Shown piece after piece: positions 1 through 7,702 of a stretch of DNA of 36,122 nucleotides. A model generated the notes under the pieces. That model had not been told where the DNA came from, did not search any database, and saw only the letters and a list, made by a program, of their open reading frames with translations. Position numbers and translations under genes: made by a program. The stretch's first letter is position 1, and the number at the start of each line of letters is the position of its first letter. The stretch lies in assembly GCA_021737645.1 (NCBI GenBank), contig JAIPDO010000040.1, forward strand, positions 1 through 36,122, given 5' to 3'. Origin of the DNA: Desulfarculaceae bacterium (GTDB lineage Bacteria > Desulfobacterota > Desulfarculia > Desulfarculales > Desulfarculaceae).

Positions 1-2
1 TG

Positions 3-77
3 GAGGTTGCGGAAGACCACCTTACCGTGTTGGTGCTGACCGCGGTCGACCTTACCGCCGCGCCCATTTGGGATTAA
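3..77 (+). CDS. C-terminal fragment of an unidentified protein
   Basis: An open frame runs in from the left edge and stops at TAA 75-77, giving a 24-residue tail that ends in DLTAAPIWD. Codon choice (GTG, CTG, GCC, GAC) resembles the neighbouring genes, and a hairpin follows at 88-118, which would suit a gene end. Too little protein is visible to assign a family, and a chance open frame cannot be excluded. Confidence 0.35.
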   Translation, partial: EVAEDHLTVLVLTAVDLTAAPIWD

Positions 78-87
78 ATTATTTCCA

Positions 88-118
88 CCCCGGGCGGCGC
101 CCACCCCCCCGCCCGGGG
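88..118. repeat. GC-rich inverted repeat, possible terminator
   Basis: Perfect 10-bp arms CCCCGGGCGG (88-97) and CCGCCCGGGG (109-118) enclose an 11-nt loop. The hairpin sits between the partial gene ending at 77 and the TorD-like gene at 142. No T-run follows, so it would be a weak intrinsic terminator at best. Confidence 0.45.
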
Positions 119-141
119 CGGCTCCCCCCTGCCGAGGACGC

Positions 142-789
142 ATGCCCCCGAAGCAACCCCCGCCCTGGGACCAGGAAACCATTTTAGACGGCTTGAGCCT
201 GTTGGCCCGTCTGTATTGGGGCCCTGACCAGGAGCTTTGCCAAGAGTTGGCCGGCCCGGAAGGCCGCGACCTTTTCACCCGCCTGGCCCGCCTGCGGCCC
301 GACGCCGCCCCCACCCTGCGCTCCATGCAGGCTCATCTACAACTAGCCGAATCTTCACAGGCCCTGTGCGAGGAGTTGGAAACCGCCTATGTGGCCACCC
401 ACGTCAACAGTCCGCAAGGGGCTGGTGCGCCCCTGTACCACTCCTGCTATGTGGGACAGGGTTTGGTCATGGGCCCGCCCGCCGGGGCCATGACCCTGCG
501 ATTGGAGCAGGCCGGGCTGAGCCTGGGAGAGAAAAGCGGCGAGCCCCCGGACCATCTGTCCGTGGAGTTGGAGTACCTTATTTTTCTCTTGGAGGAAGGC
601 CTGGCCGGGCGGCGCGACCAGGGAGCAAGCGAGGCCGGGGATATGGCCCGGCGTTTCATGCTGCCCTGGGTCAAGGAGTTCGCCCAGCGCCAAGACGATG
701 CTCCCAGCCCCTTGCTGCCCCTGGCCGCCAAGCTGTTGGTCGCCTTGCTGGAATATGTGGCTGAACAGGCCGAGCCGGAAAACGGCTAG
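142..789 (+). CDS. TorD/DmsD-family molybdoenzyme chaperone
   Basis: Cytoplasmic all-helical chaperone of the TorD/DmsD/NarJ type (215 aa, usual size for the family). These proteins bind the Tat signal of a molybdopterin enzyme and hold it back until the cofactor is inserted. Diagnostic motifs are visible: LYHSCYVGQGLVMG around residues 98-111 and EPPDHLSVELEYL at 134-146. No signal peptide. A GAGGA lies 3 nt before the ATG. The gene converges on the reductase operon that ends 12 bp downstream at 802, and the Tat-exported molybdoenzyme at 4557-6752 is the obvious client. It lies on the opposite strand, so it is not co-transcribed with that client and its level must be set separately. Family assignment is firm; the client is inferred from proximity. 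Confidence 0.85.
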   Translation: MPPKQPPPWDQETILDGLSLLARLYWGPDQELCQELAGPEGRDLFTRLARLRPDAAPTLRSMQAHLQLAESSQALCEELETAYVATHVNSPQGAGAPLYHSCYVGQGLVMGPPAGAMTLRLEQAGLSLGEKSGEPPDHLSVELEYLIFLLEEGLAGRRDQGASEAGDMARRFMLPWVKEFAQRQDDAPSPLLPLAAKLLVALLEYVAEQAEPENG

Positions 790-801
790 CCGGAGAAGTC
801 C

Positions 802-1824
802 CTAAGGAGCGGCGGCCGCGGCCAGGGCCGCCTTGATGCGCCCCAGCACCGCCTTGGTGTCGCCGATGTGCCCGGCCAGCATGGAGATTATTTTCCAGCG
901 CCGGTTGCCGGTGCGCTGGATCAGGTAAGCCACCGGCAGCTCCGGCTCGCCCAGGCAGTGAAACACCTCCCGCCCCTTGTCCGCGAACAGGGGAAACGCC
1001 ACCTTCTTTTGCCGCCGAAAGCGCTTCACCTCGCGGTTGAGGCTACCCACCCCCAGGCCCAGCATCTTCAGGCGGCCCTTGAGAGCCGGATCGCTTTCAA
1101 TCTCCTCAAACAGGGCGTTGTAGGAGGCCACCTCCTTTAGGCAGCCGTAGCAAAGCTCGTTGTAGAGCTCCACGAACAAAAAATCGGCGGCCACATCCTC
1201 CAGGGCGAAGCTGGGATGGGTGTGGGTGAGGCCAAGGTAGGCCCGGTCGCTGGCCTTGTTGAGCACCACCAGACGGCATGAGGGGAAATAGTCCCCCGCC
1301 CGGAGCCCGCCCGGCTTGGCGTTCGGGGCCACCCGCCCCTGCAGGGCCAGCCAGCCGTGCCACCCGGCCGGGTAGCGCAGCACCTGCTTGTAGCCCATGC
1401 CCACCGCCCAGCGGGCGGCGATGCCGCTACGCAGGCAACGGAAGCTGCGGCAGTAGATGATCAGGGGACGGTTCTTGTCCGGCCCCACCAGTTGGGCCAG
1501 GCGTTTGGCCTTGGCCGGGTCCAGGGTGGTGCGGTCGCCCAGATGGAACTCCAGGTTGAGCGCGCCGGGGATATGGGCCTGGGCGTATTCATAGTCCGGG
1601 CGCACGTCCAGCAAAACCGGGGCGGGCTTGGACGCCAGTTGGGCCTTGAGCTGTTTGCCGTCGATGATTTGGTAGCCGCCGTGCTTGGCCTCGGACTGCA
1701 CCTGGGCCCACCAAGCGGGCGTCTGGGAGGCGTGGGCGGAAGGAGCGAAAACCGCGAGCAGAAACAGCAGCAACGCGGCAAGAGCGTTGCCCGGCCCCCC
1801 CAATCGGGGGACCGGGCGTCGCAT
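802..1824 (-). CDS. Exported rhodanese-thioredoxin fusion protein
   Basis: Predicted periplasmic two-domain sulfur/redox protein, 340 aa from the chosen ATG. A signal peptide (hydrophobic stretch about 13-28, Ala-Ser-Ala-His-Ala near 27-32) is followed by a rhodanese domain (about 50-165) with the active-site loop YCRSFRC, candidate cysteine C125, second cysteine C130. A thioredoxin/redoxin-like domain follows (about 200-330) with a CYGC motif at 225-228. The frame stays open upstream into the preceding gene; this ATG was chosen because the signal peptide begins there. No good Shine-Dalgarno sequence precedes it, and a TTG at 1848, just after the upstream stop, is an alternative. It is the last gene of the reductase unit. 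Inferred role: accepting or reducing sulfane sulfur released by the reductase, or a thiol-disulfide function in its maturation. Confidence 0.75.
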   Translation of the reverse strand: MRRPVPRLGGPGNALAALLLFLLAVFAPSAHASQTPAWWAQVQSEAKHGGYQIIDGKQLKAQLASKPAPVLLDVRPDYEYAQAHIPGALNLEFHLGDRTTLDPAKAKRLAQLVGPDKNRPLIIYCRSFRCLRSGIAARWAVGMGYKQVLRYPAGWHGWLALQGRVAPNAKPGGLRAGDYFPSCRLVVLNKASDRAYLGLTHTHPSFALEDVAADFLFVELYNELCYGCLKEVASYNALFEEIESDPALKGRLKMLGLGVGSLNREVKRFRRQKKVAFPLFADKGREVFHCLGEPELPVAYLIQRTGNRRWKIISMLAGHIGDTKAVLGRIKAALAAAAAP

Positions 1825-1855
1825 CAGCAATGAGAGGTAACTGCTCAAACGTCGC

Positions 1856-3040
1856 CTACTTGGGAGGGCTGATCTTGCAGCTGCCGTCGGAGTTGAAGGT
1901 GATCTCGCCGTCCACGTAGTACACATCGGTCATGGCCGGACGCAAGTCCTTGATCATGTAAAAGGCCTCGCCGCTGCGCGCGCCGGTGCCGCAGACAAAC
2001 ACCACCGGCTTGTCCTGGGGCAGCTTGTCCAAGCTCTTCTCCAGCTGGTCCACCGGGATGTTCACCGAGCCCTTGATGGAGCCGGCCTTGAACTCGCCGG
2101 GGTCGCGCACGTCGACCACGTACATGCTGCCGGGCTTATCGGCCAGAGTCTTCTGGAAGAAGGCGATATCCACGCTGCCTTCTTCCTTGCCCGGCTTCAG
2201 GCTGCCCTTGGCCTTTTTGGCGGCCTTGGGGGCGGCGGCGCCGGCCACGCCCGCGCCGTAAGTCTTTTTCCAGTTGGGGTAGCCCTTGGCAAAGACCTTG
2301 ACGTTGGTGTAGCCCATGGCCTGGGCCTTGAAGGCCGCCTTGTGGCTAAGGGCGCACTTGAGGCCGCCACAGTAGAAGATGACCAGGGCGTTCTTGTCCG
2401 CGGGCAGCAGGCCCTTCATCTTGGCGAACTGGCTGGTGGGCAGGGACAGGGCGCCGGGGATGTGGCCCTTGTCGTATTTTTTCATCTTGGGACGGGCGTC
2501 GATGACCAGGCCCACAGTCTTGCCGTCCACCACGTCCTTGACCGCCGCGGCCTCCACGATCACCGGGAACACCTTAAAAGCGGGCTCGGCCTTGGCCGTG
2601 GGGTTGGGGCCGGTCACGCCGGGGCCGTGGAGCTTTTTCCACTGGGGGTAGCCCTCGTCGTAGACCACGATGTTGTCGTAGCCCATGGCCCGGGTCTTGA
2701 AAGCGGCCTTGTGGCTCAGGGCGCACTTGAGGCCGCCGCAGTAGAAAACGATCAGGGCGCTCTTGTCCTTGGGCAGCTTGCCAAGGTTCTTGTCGAACTG
2801 GGTGGCGGGCAGGTTAACCGCGCCGGGAATGTGGCCCTTGAGATACTTTTTCTTATAGGGGCGGGCGTCGAAAATGTAGCCTGCCACCTTGCCGTCGACC
2901 ATGTCCTTTACAAAGGGCGCGTCCACGGTCTGGGGGTATCGCTTGAAGGTCGGCTCACCGGCGGCCAGGGCCGGTACGGCCAATGCCACTGCCAAGAGCA
3001 TGACCAGGAGCGCCGCGGCGCTTTTGCTGAGAAACCTCAT
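1856..3040 (-). CDS. Exported protein with three rhodanese domains
   Basis: 394-residue predicted periplasmic protein. A signal peptide (residues 1-27, cut near ALA-AG) precedes three rhodanese domains at roughly 30-140, 155-262 and 288-385. Domains 1 and 2 are close copies sharing the loop YCGGLKCALSHKAAF, with candidate catalytic cysteines C101 and C224 and a second conserved cysteine five residues on (C106, C229). Domain 3 differs and has a typical C350-GTGAR loop. A lysine-rich linker (about 270-286) separates domain 3. The start is well supported: AGGAGG lies 9 nt before the ATG. Rhodaneses carry sulfur as cysteine persulfide, so three in series suggest a sulfane-sulfur carrier for the reductase encoded upstream. 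It is the fifth gene of the leftward unit, 34 bp after the cytochrome b gene. Domain calls are firm; the sulfur-relay role is inferred. Confidence 0.85.
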   Translation of the reverse strand: MRFLSKSAAALLVMLLAVALAVPALAAGEPTFKRYPQTVDAPFVKDMVDGKVAGYIFDARPYKKKYLKGHIPGAVNLPATQFDKNLGKLPKDKSALIVFYCGGLKCALSHKAAFKTRAMGYDNIVVYDEGYPQWKKLHGPGVTGPNPTAKAEPAFKVFPVIVEAAAVKDVVDGKTVGLVIDARPKMKKYDKGHIPGALSLPTSQFAKMKGLLPADKNALVIFYCGGLKCALSHKAAFKAQAMGYTNVKVFAKGYPNWKKTYGAGVAGAAAPKAAKKAKGSLKPGKEEGSVDIAFFQKTLADKPGSMYVVDVRDPGEFKAGSIKGSVNIPVDQLEKSLDKLPQDKPVVFVCGTGARSGEAFYMIKDLRPAMTDVYYVDGEITFNSDGSCKISPPK

Positions 3041-3074
3041 GTCTGAAAACCTCCTCTAAAAAACCTCCGAGGGT

Positions 3075-3806
3075 TTATTTTTCTTCCAACTCCTCGTACC
3101 AGAGCTGGTGATGGTGTTTGGCGTATTCAGCGGGAACCGTGCCGGTGAACATGGAGATAAAGGCCGGGCGCTCTTCCTTGCTGATGGCGGCCATGTAGAT
3201 GTGCAGTATCAGCAGGGCGGTGGTCACCCCGGCGGCGATGAAATGCACGGTAATGGACCACTGCACCAGCCAGGTGTCGGCCGCGGTCAAAAAATACTTG
3301 CTGAACAGCATGATGAAACCGGTGCCGATGAGCACCAGCGCGCCCATGATGATGCCCTGGGCGGCCAGCTTCTGGCCCGCGTTGTAATACTCCTGGGGCG
3401 GCAGGTGGCCGTCGTAGCCCAGGGGTTTTACCAGTTTGGCCATCATCTTGTAGCCCAAGGTCATTTGCAGGTTCTTCTTGATCATCCATTGGATGTCGCG
3501 GTTGGGCTCCAGGGTGAAGGTGGAGTGAAGAAAAGGGGCCACGAAGCGGTTCATGCCCCAGAACAGGTAAACCACCCAAACCGCCAGCCACAACAGCGCC
3601 ACCACCCAGTGGGCCACCAGAAGATTGGCCCCGCCGCCGAACACGGCGCGCACCGCCCCCGGATACCAGGCCCCCAAGGGGTTAAGCTCCGGGTTTTGAA
3701 TGAGGGCCAGGCCGCTAAACAGCAGGAAGAACCAGCAGGCCGCGTTGAACCAGTGGATGAATATGCCCGCCTTGGTGTGGCGGGGGATCATTTTGGGGCT
3801 ACTCAT
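3075..3806 (-). CDS. Membrane cytochrome b subunit, FdnI/PhsC type
   Basis: Quinone-linked membrane anchor (243 aa) of a molybdoenzyme complex. Four hydrophobic helices are visible at about 15-36, 62-84, 148-170 and 185-207. Histidines fall where this di-haem b family has its ligands: H18 (IHW), H66 (AHW), H188 (VHF) and H202 (LHIYM). The start overlaps the end of the ferredoxin-subunit gene by 8 bp, indicating translational coupling. A cytochrome b anchor rather than an NrfD-type anchor resembles thiosulfate reductase PhsC or formate dehydrogenase FdnI more than polysulfide reductase PsrC. Expected function: electron exchange between the menaquinone pool and the periplasmic catalytic subunit through the iron-sulfur subunit. 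Confidence 0.85.
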   Translation of the reverse strand: MSSPKMIPRHTKAGIFIHWFNAACWFFLLFSGLALIQNPELNPLGAWYPGAVRAVFGGGANLLVAHWVVALLWLAVWVVYLFWGMNRFVAPFLHSTFTLEPNRDIQWMIKKNLQMTLGYKMMAKLVKPLGYDGHLPPQEYYNAGQKLAAQGIIMGALVLIGTGFIMLFSKYFLTAADTWLVQWSITVHFIAAGVTTALLILHIYMAAISKEERPAFISMFTGTVPAEYAKHHHQLWYEELEEK

Positions 3807-4557
3807 GGTGGCCCTCCTCGCCGTGCTCCTCCGGGGGAGGGGCGTCGTTTTTCAGCATTAGCTGCTTGCCCAGCATGGCCAGCACTCCCAGGCCGGTAAG
3901 ACCCACCACCACCTTCACAGCCGGGTCGGCCAGGTTCTTCCAGAACTCGAAGGCTCCCGGCATCTGGGCCTTGACCGGCCAGGACTTGAGGCCCGCGTCA
4001 CCCAGGTAGTAGATGTTGGGGTCGGTGTTGCTATGCGCGTTGACCACCTGGGTGGCCTTGTCCTTGTTTTGGGCCATGAGCTTGCCCGCCGGGGAGGCCG
4101 GGTCGTTCAGGTCGCCGAAGGCCCTGGCCTTGGTGGGGCAGGTGCTCACGCAGGCAGGCTCCAGGCCCACCGCCCGGCGGGAAGAGCAGAAGTCGCACTT
4201 GTCGGCCACCTTGAGCTTTTCGTTGCGAAAGCGGGCCCCGTAGGGGCAGGCCTTGATGCACTGGCCGCAGCCGATGCACAATCCCCGGTCGATGACCACC
4301 ACGCCGTCGGCCTTGCTTTTGTAGGTGGCCCCGGTGGGGCAGGCGCTGACGCAGCTGGGCTTGTCGCACTGCATGCAGTTGCCCGGCTGGAACACCATGC
4401 GCCCGCGTTTTTTGGCCTGCCAGTCGGCGTCGCCGCTTTTTATCCAGTTGCGCCAGTTGTCGCCGGGCACCTCGTTGGCCACCTTGCAGGCGGCCATGCA
4501 GCCCTTGCAGTCGATGCAAAGCCCGGCGTCGACCACCATGCCTAGCTGTTTAGCCAT
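3799..4557 (-). CDS. Four-[4Fe-4S] ferredoxin subunit, DmsB/PhsB type
   Basis: Electron-transfer subunit of the molybdoenzyme (252 aa). Sixteen cysteines fall in four groups matching the DmsB/PsrB/FdnH pattern: C14, C17, C20, C24; C61, C64, C69, C73; C94, C97, C100, C104; C121, C124, C136, C140. A single hydrophobic segment near the C-terminus (about 213-232) could anchor it in the membrane, as in FdnH. A His/Glu-rich tail follows. Its ATG overlaps the stop codon of the catalytic-subunit gene (TGATG), so the two are translationally coupled. There is no signal peptide, as expected for a subunit exported together with its Tat-bearing partner. Confidence 0.9.
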   Translation of the reverse strand: MAKQLGMVVDAGLCIDCKGCMAACKVANEVPGDNWRNWIKSGDADWQAKKRGRMVFQPGNCMQCDKPSCVSACPTGATYKSKADGVVVIDRGLCIGCGQCIKACPYGARFRNEKLKVADKCDFCSSRRAVGLEPACVSTCPTKARAFGDLNDPASPAGKLMAQNKDKATQVVNAHSNTDPNIYYLGDAGLKSWPVKAQMPGAFEFWKNLADPAVKVVVGLTGLGVLAMLGKQLMLKNDAPPPEEHGEEGHHE

Positions 4558-6752
4558 CAGGCCGCCTCCTTACCCACCCGCACCCAGGTCTCGTGCATGG
4601 CCATGTTTCCGGTGATGGAATCGAACTCGTCGGTAAGCACCTGGGCGATGCAAGCGCCCTTGCCGTAGATGTTGGCCAGTCCGGGGCTGAGCACCCCGAA
4701 GCCGGTGGCCATGTACACCGTGTCCGGCCTGGTCTCGTAGGTAACCTTGGCCTTGATGCGCTGTTTGCCCGCCTTGCTCTTTACCCACACCCAGTCGCCG
4801 TCTTTGATGTCCAACTCCTGGGCCCGCTCGGGATGTATCCACAAGTGGTTGGTGGGCTGGAACTTGGCCAGCAGGGCGTTGTTCTGGCTGGAGGACTGGG
4901 TGATCACCGCATTGCGCCCCACCACCATGCGCATGCGGGCGAAGCCGCCGGGCTTGGGCGGGGTGTACACCGGCATGGGCTCCAGGCCCATCTCGGCGTA
5001 GCGGCTGTTGAACAGCTCTATCTTGTGGGACTTGGTCTTGTAGATCTTGCCCTCGTAGACCCCGTAAAGCTTGGAGGGGTTGTAATAGACACCGTCGCGC
5101 TTCAGGGCGTCCATGCCTCCGGTCAGCCCGGCCAGTTGTTTGTCGCGGAACTGCTCTATGGTGAAGTCGAAGTACTCGCCCATGCCCAAACGCCCCGCCA
5201 CCTGTTGCATCACCCAGAACACCGGTTTGGACTCGTAGAGCGGGGCCACCACCGGGTCGCGCATGACCACGCAGGCGCAGGCGCTGGAGCCCTGCTGGGC
5301 CGAACAGGGGTCTTGGCGCTCCAGATAGGTCTGGCTGGGCAGCACCAAATCGGCCATATAGGCGGTGTCGCTCATGTGAATGTCCATGGTCACCACGAAC
5401 TCCATGGAGTTAAGCATGGCCACGGTCTTGGAGCGATTGGCCGCCGTCTGCATGGGGTTGGTGTGATACAGGAAGAAGCCCTTGACCGGATAAGGCTTGC
5501 CTTCGAGCACCGCGTCGCGGGCCAGCTTGAAAGAGCCCTCCTCGGGGAACATGAGGGTGGCCTTGCCCGCGTCGATGCGATCCTCGGGGTTGTCTTCGTA
5601 AAAGGGAGCTTCGAAGGGGATGCCCCCGCCCAGGCCAACCACCCGCGCGGCGGTGAGGCCGCCGGGGCGGTCCCAGTTGCCCAACAGGGCGTTTACGATG
5701 GCGTAAGAGCGGCGAATCTGGGTGGAGTCGGTGTAGTTGGAGCTGCGCCGTCCGGGGTAGACCATGGCCGCGGGCGCGGCGGCGGCCAGCTCACGGGCGA
5801 TGCGCTGTATCTCCTCGGCCGGGATGTCGCACTGCTCGGCCGCCCACTGGGGAGTGTAGGGCTTCACGTGCTTGGTGAGTTGCTCGATGCCGTAGGTTTT
5901 GGCGGCCACGAACTTCTTGTCGTAGAGATTTTCGGTGATGAGCACGTGGGCGATGGCCAGCATGAAGGCCATGTCGGTGCGCGGCTTTATGGCGAACCAC
6001 TCGTCGGCCTTGGCCGCGGTCTTGGTGTAGCGCGGGTCCAGCACCACCAGCTTGGCCCCGTTTTTCATGGCGGTCATCAGGTCCATGCTGTCCGGGGTCA
6101 CCAGGGACTCGAAGCGGTTGGCTCCGGCCATGACCACGTACTTGGTGTAGAGCATGTCCGGAATGGGCACCTCGCCAAAGGTGTCCAAAAAGGCCCGGGT
6201 GCCCGCGATGAGGCACATGGACTCGTGGCTCAGGGTGTTGTAGGAGCCGTAGGCTTCGGCGAAGCGGTGCACAAAGGTGGACTGCATGTCCGAGCCGGCC
6301 ATGAACATGAAACCACAGCGGGTGTACTGCTCGCCGATCTTTTTGAAGTTGGCGGCCATGAGGTCCAAGGCCTGGTCCCAGGAGATGCGCTTGAACTTGC
6401 CCTCGCCGCGCTCGCCAACCCTTAGCAGGGGGTACTTGAGGCGATCGGCGCCGTAGACCTGCTCCACCCCGGCGTTGCCTTTGGCGCAGAGCATGCCCCG
6501 GGACTTGAGGAACTTGGGGTTGGGGTCCAGCTTCTGGATCACCCCGTCCTGCACCCTGGCGATGAGGCTGCACTTGTTGAAGCACATGTCGCAGACGCTG
6601 TACTTGCTGGTGAAACCTGGCTTGATGCCACCGGCGGCCTGGGCAGGCCTGGGCCCGGTGACACCGCCGCCCACGGCCGCCGCCGCACCGGCAGCGCCCG
6701 CCAATTTTAAAAAGCCCCGCCGGGAAATGCCTCGGCTGCTTGTCTGGGCCAT
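4557..6752 (-). CDS. Tat-exported molybdopterin oxidoreductase, PhsA/PsrA-like
   Basis: Catalytic subunit of a DMSO-reductase-family enzyme, 731 aa, close to the usual PhsA/PsrA length. A twin-arginine signal (SRRGFLK, residues 10-16, then an Ala-rich segment) directs export. An N-terminal [4Fe-4S] site is formed by C54, C57, C61 and C89. C180 in SHESMC is the likely Mo ligand, as in thiosulfate/polysulfide reductases. The C-terminal region (about 610-728) is the molybdopterin-dinucleotide binding domain. The frame opens 17 codons earlier, but the ATG at 6752 is preferred because the Tat motif lies at the normal distance and GGAG precedes it. Gene order A-B-C with a cytochrome b anchor and adjacent rhodaneses favours thiosulfate or polysulfide reduction. 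Tetrathionate or another sulfur oxyanion remains possible; the substrate cannot be read from sequence. Confidence 0.85.
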   Translation of the reverse strand: MAQTSSRGISRRGFLKLAGAAGAAAAVGGGVTGPRPAQAAGGIKPGFTSKYSVCDMCFNKCSLIARVQDGVIQKLDPNPKFLKSRGMLCAKGNAGVEQVYGADRLKYPLLRVGERGEGKFKRISWDQALDLMAANFKKIGEQYTRCGFMFMAGSDMQSTFVHRFAEAYGSYNTLSHESMCLIAGTRAFLDTFGEVPIPDMLYTKYVVMAGANRFESLVTPDSMDLMTAMKNGAKLVVLDPRYTKTAAKADEWFAIKPRTDMAFMLAIAHVLITENLYDKKFVAAKTYGIEQLTKHVKPYTPQWAAEQCDIPAEEIQRIARELAAAAPAAMVYPGRRSSNYTDSTQIRRSYAIVNALLGNWDRPGGLTAARVVGLGGGIPFEAPFYEDNPEDRIDAGKATLMFPEEGSFKLARDAVLEGKPYPVKGFFLYHTNPMQTAANRSKTVAMLNSMEFVVTMDIHMSDTAYMADLVLPSQTYLERQDPCSAQQGSSACACVVMRDPVVAPLYESKPVFWVMQQVAGRLGMGEYFDFTIEQFRDKQLAGLTGGMDALKRDGVYYNPSKLYGVYEGKIYKTKSHKIELFNSRYAEMGLEPMPVYTPPKPGGFARMRMVVGRNAVITQSSSQNNALLAKFQPTNHLWIHPERAQELDIKDGDWVWVKSKAGKQRIKAKVTYETRPDTVYMATGFGVLSPGLANIYGKGACIAQVLTDEFDSITGNMAMHETWVRVGKEAA

Positions 6753-6824
6753 TATCGAATCTCCGCTCCTAGAACCGCTGTAAAGCAGGGGCGCGGCGGC
6801 CATGGGCCGCTGCGCCGAGGTTAA

Positions 6825-7157
6825 CTACTTGCACTTGGCCGGGGACGGGGAATCCTTGGCATGGCCCCAGAGGTAGGCGTAAATGTCGGTAATGTCCTTT
6901 TCCTTGAGCTTGGCCCACTCGGCGGCGCAAGGCAGCTTGTCTTGGGCCGCGAAGGTGGTCTTCCACTGGGCCTGGGTCTTGGAAATGGGGCTCAGTTCCT
7001 TGGCCTTGCCGTTTTGCACGTGACATACCCGGCAGTTTTTGCGGTAGAGGTACTTGCCTTTGCGCGAATTGCCCTTGCCACCGGAGGCCAGGGCCAGGCT
7101 TAGGCCGGCGCCGATGAAGCTGAGGACCAAAAGCACTACGATGGTACGCTTTAACAT
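6825..7157 (-). CDS. Periplasmic monohaem cytochrome c without distal Met
   Basis: 110-residue exported c-type cytochrome. A signal peptide (1-25, ending LALAS) is followed by one haem site CRVCH (C42, C45, H46) and a C-terminal helix typical of small cytochromes c (DITDIYAYLWGHA, 88-100). The mature chain contains no methionine, so the usual Met sixth ligand is absent. H99 is one candidate; two extra cysteines (C77, C109) are others, or could form a disulfide. It is the first gene of the leftward reductase unit, 72 bp before the catalytic subunit. AAGGAG lies about 8 nt before the ATG. Likely a soluble electron carrier for, or extra subunit of, the reductase; that function is inferred from position. 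Confidence 0.8.
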   Translation of the reverse strand: MLKRTIVVLLVLSFIGAGLSLALASGGKGNSRKGKYLYRKNCRVCHVQNGKAKELSPISKTQAQWKTTFAAQDKLPCAAEWAKLKEKDITDIYAYLWGHAKDSPSPAKCK

Positions 7158-7253
7158 TGCTTTTTCTCCTTAGGCCGCAACCGGCCCGAGGGCCGGATGT
7201 TTTTTACAGATGTAATTTACGGTTGCTTACCCTGACGGCTGGAATAGTCCATG

Positions 7254-7269
7254 GCTTTGGTAACAAAGC
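7254..7269. promoter_or_regulatory. Inverted repeat at predicted start of reductase operon
   Basis: GCTTTG (7254-7259) and CAAAGC (7264-7269) are perfect reverse complements around a 4-nt spacer. The site overlaps the -12 element and the predicted transcription start (about 7256) of the leftward promoter. A repressor bound here could block initiation; no such protein is identified. Confidence 0.35.
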
Positions 7270-7282
7270 AACAGGCGTGCCA
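7267..7282 (-). promoter_or_regulatory. Sigma-54 (-24/-12) promoter for reductase operon
   Basis: On the minus strand the sequence reads TGGCAC-GCCTG-TTGCT, an exact match to the RpoN consensus TGGCAC-N5-TTGCW with correct GG to GC spacing. The predicted start near 7256 leaves a leader of about 100 nt before the cytochrome c gene. Sigma-54 promoters need an enhancer-binding activator; the TGTTAA palindromes 90-130 bp upstream are candidate binding sites, and the membrane activator at 9857-12670 is a candidate protein. Confidence 0.75.
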
Positions 7283-7370
7283 TGCAGCGACAATATTTAT
7301 TTTTATTAATTATAAACGGTGGTTATATGTATTTACCGACAGGGCCAACTGTTAACGCAAGAGTACAATG

Positions 7371-7387
7371 TGTTAATTTTATTAACA
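7371..7387. promoter_or_regulatory. TGTTAAT-N3-ATTAACA palindrome, candidate operator
   Basis: Perfect 7-bp arms TGTTAAT and ATTAACA around TTT, about 115 bp upstream of the predicted start of the reductase operon. A further TGTTAA lies 21 bp to the left (7350), two helical turns away. The position suits an enhancer site for a sigma-54 activator, but the bound protein is unknown. Confidence 0.45.
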
Positions 7388-7687
7388 GCTATTAATAGTT
7401 TGCACTTCGGCTACGCCGGGCAAGCGTCTCGCGGCACACCCTTTCCTCAATGGGATAGGCTGCTAAGCGGCTGTTATAGCCTATTTATATGGTGTGGCTT
7501 TGCATGGGTGGGGCAAGGATAGGCGAAAACTATTACACCGAGAGCGGTGATTTGAACAGGTTAACACCCACTTTTTAAATAGCGTACCGGAGCGGCGATG
7601 ACCGAGGTTGGTGATTATTTATCGAATATATTAAAGCATTTATGACTTAGGCTCTAAAAAGACTTCGGTTCAACCGAGATGAACTGA

Positions 7688-7702
7688 TGTTAACCGTTAA
7701 CA
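7688..7702. promoter_or_regulatory. TGTTAAC-C-GTTAACA palindrome at end of cyclase gene
   Basis: A 15-bp palindrome with 7-bp perfect arms that overlaps the last codons and stop of the cyclase gene. It shares the TGTTAA half-site with the palindrome at 7371-7387 but has a shorter spacing. It may be a second binding site of the same protein or a coincidental hairpin; no T-run follows it. Confidence 0.35.

Larger units (their letters stand above)
7158..7689. other. AT-rich control region upstream of reductase operon
   Basis: About 530 bp without a convincing gene and visibly richer in A/T than its surroundings. It contains a -24/-12 promoter toward the reductase genes (7267-7282), an overlapping GCTTTG-N4-CAAAGC inverted repeat (7254-7269), and repeated TGTTAA/TTAACA motifs at 7350, 7371, 7382 and 7561, continuing at 7688 and 7697. 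A small inverted repeat TCGGTT-C-AACCGA lies at 7665-7677. The 67-codon open frame at 7319-7522 has no family signature or good ribosome binding site and is not called. Confidence 0.6.

Noticed and set aside
1825-1926. N-terminal extension of the rhodanese-thioredoxin protein into the previous gene
   Set aside because: It lies inside the triple-rhodanese coding region, is rich in Ser, Thr and Arg, and precedes an otherwise good signal peptide.
4593-6425. 610-codon open frame on the plus strand opposite the molybdoenzyme gene
   Set aside because: It is antisense to a well-supported gene; its composition (runs of His, Gly, Val, Leu) is typical of reverse-strand frames in GC-rich DNA and no domain is recognisable.
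7319-7522. 67-codon open frame in the AT-rich control region
   Set aside because: No good ribosome binding site, no family resemblance, atypical codon use and overlap with palindromic regulatory motifs.
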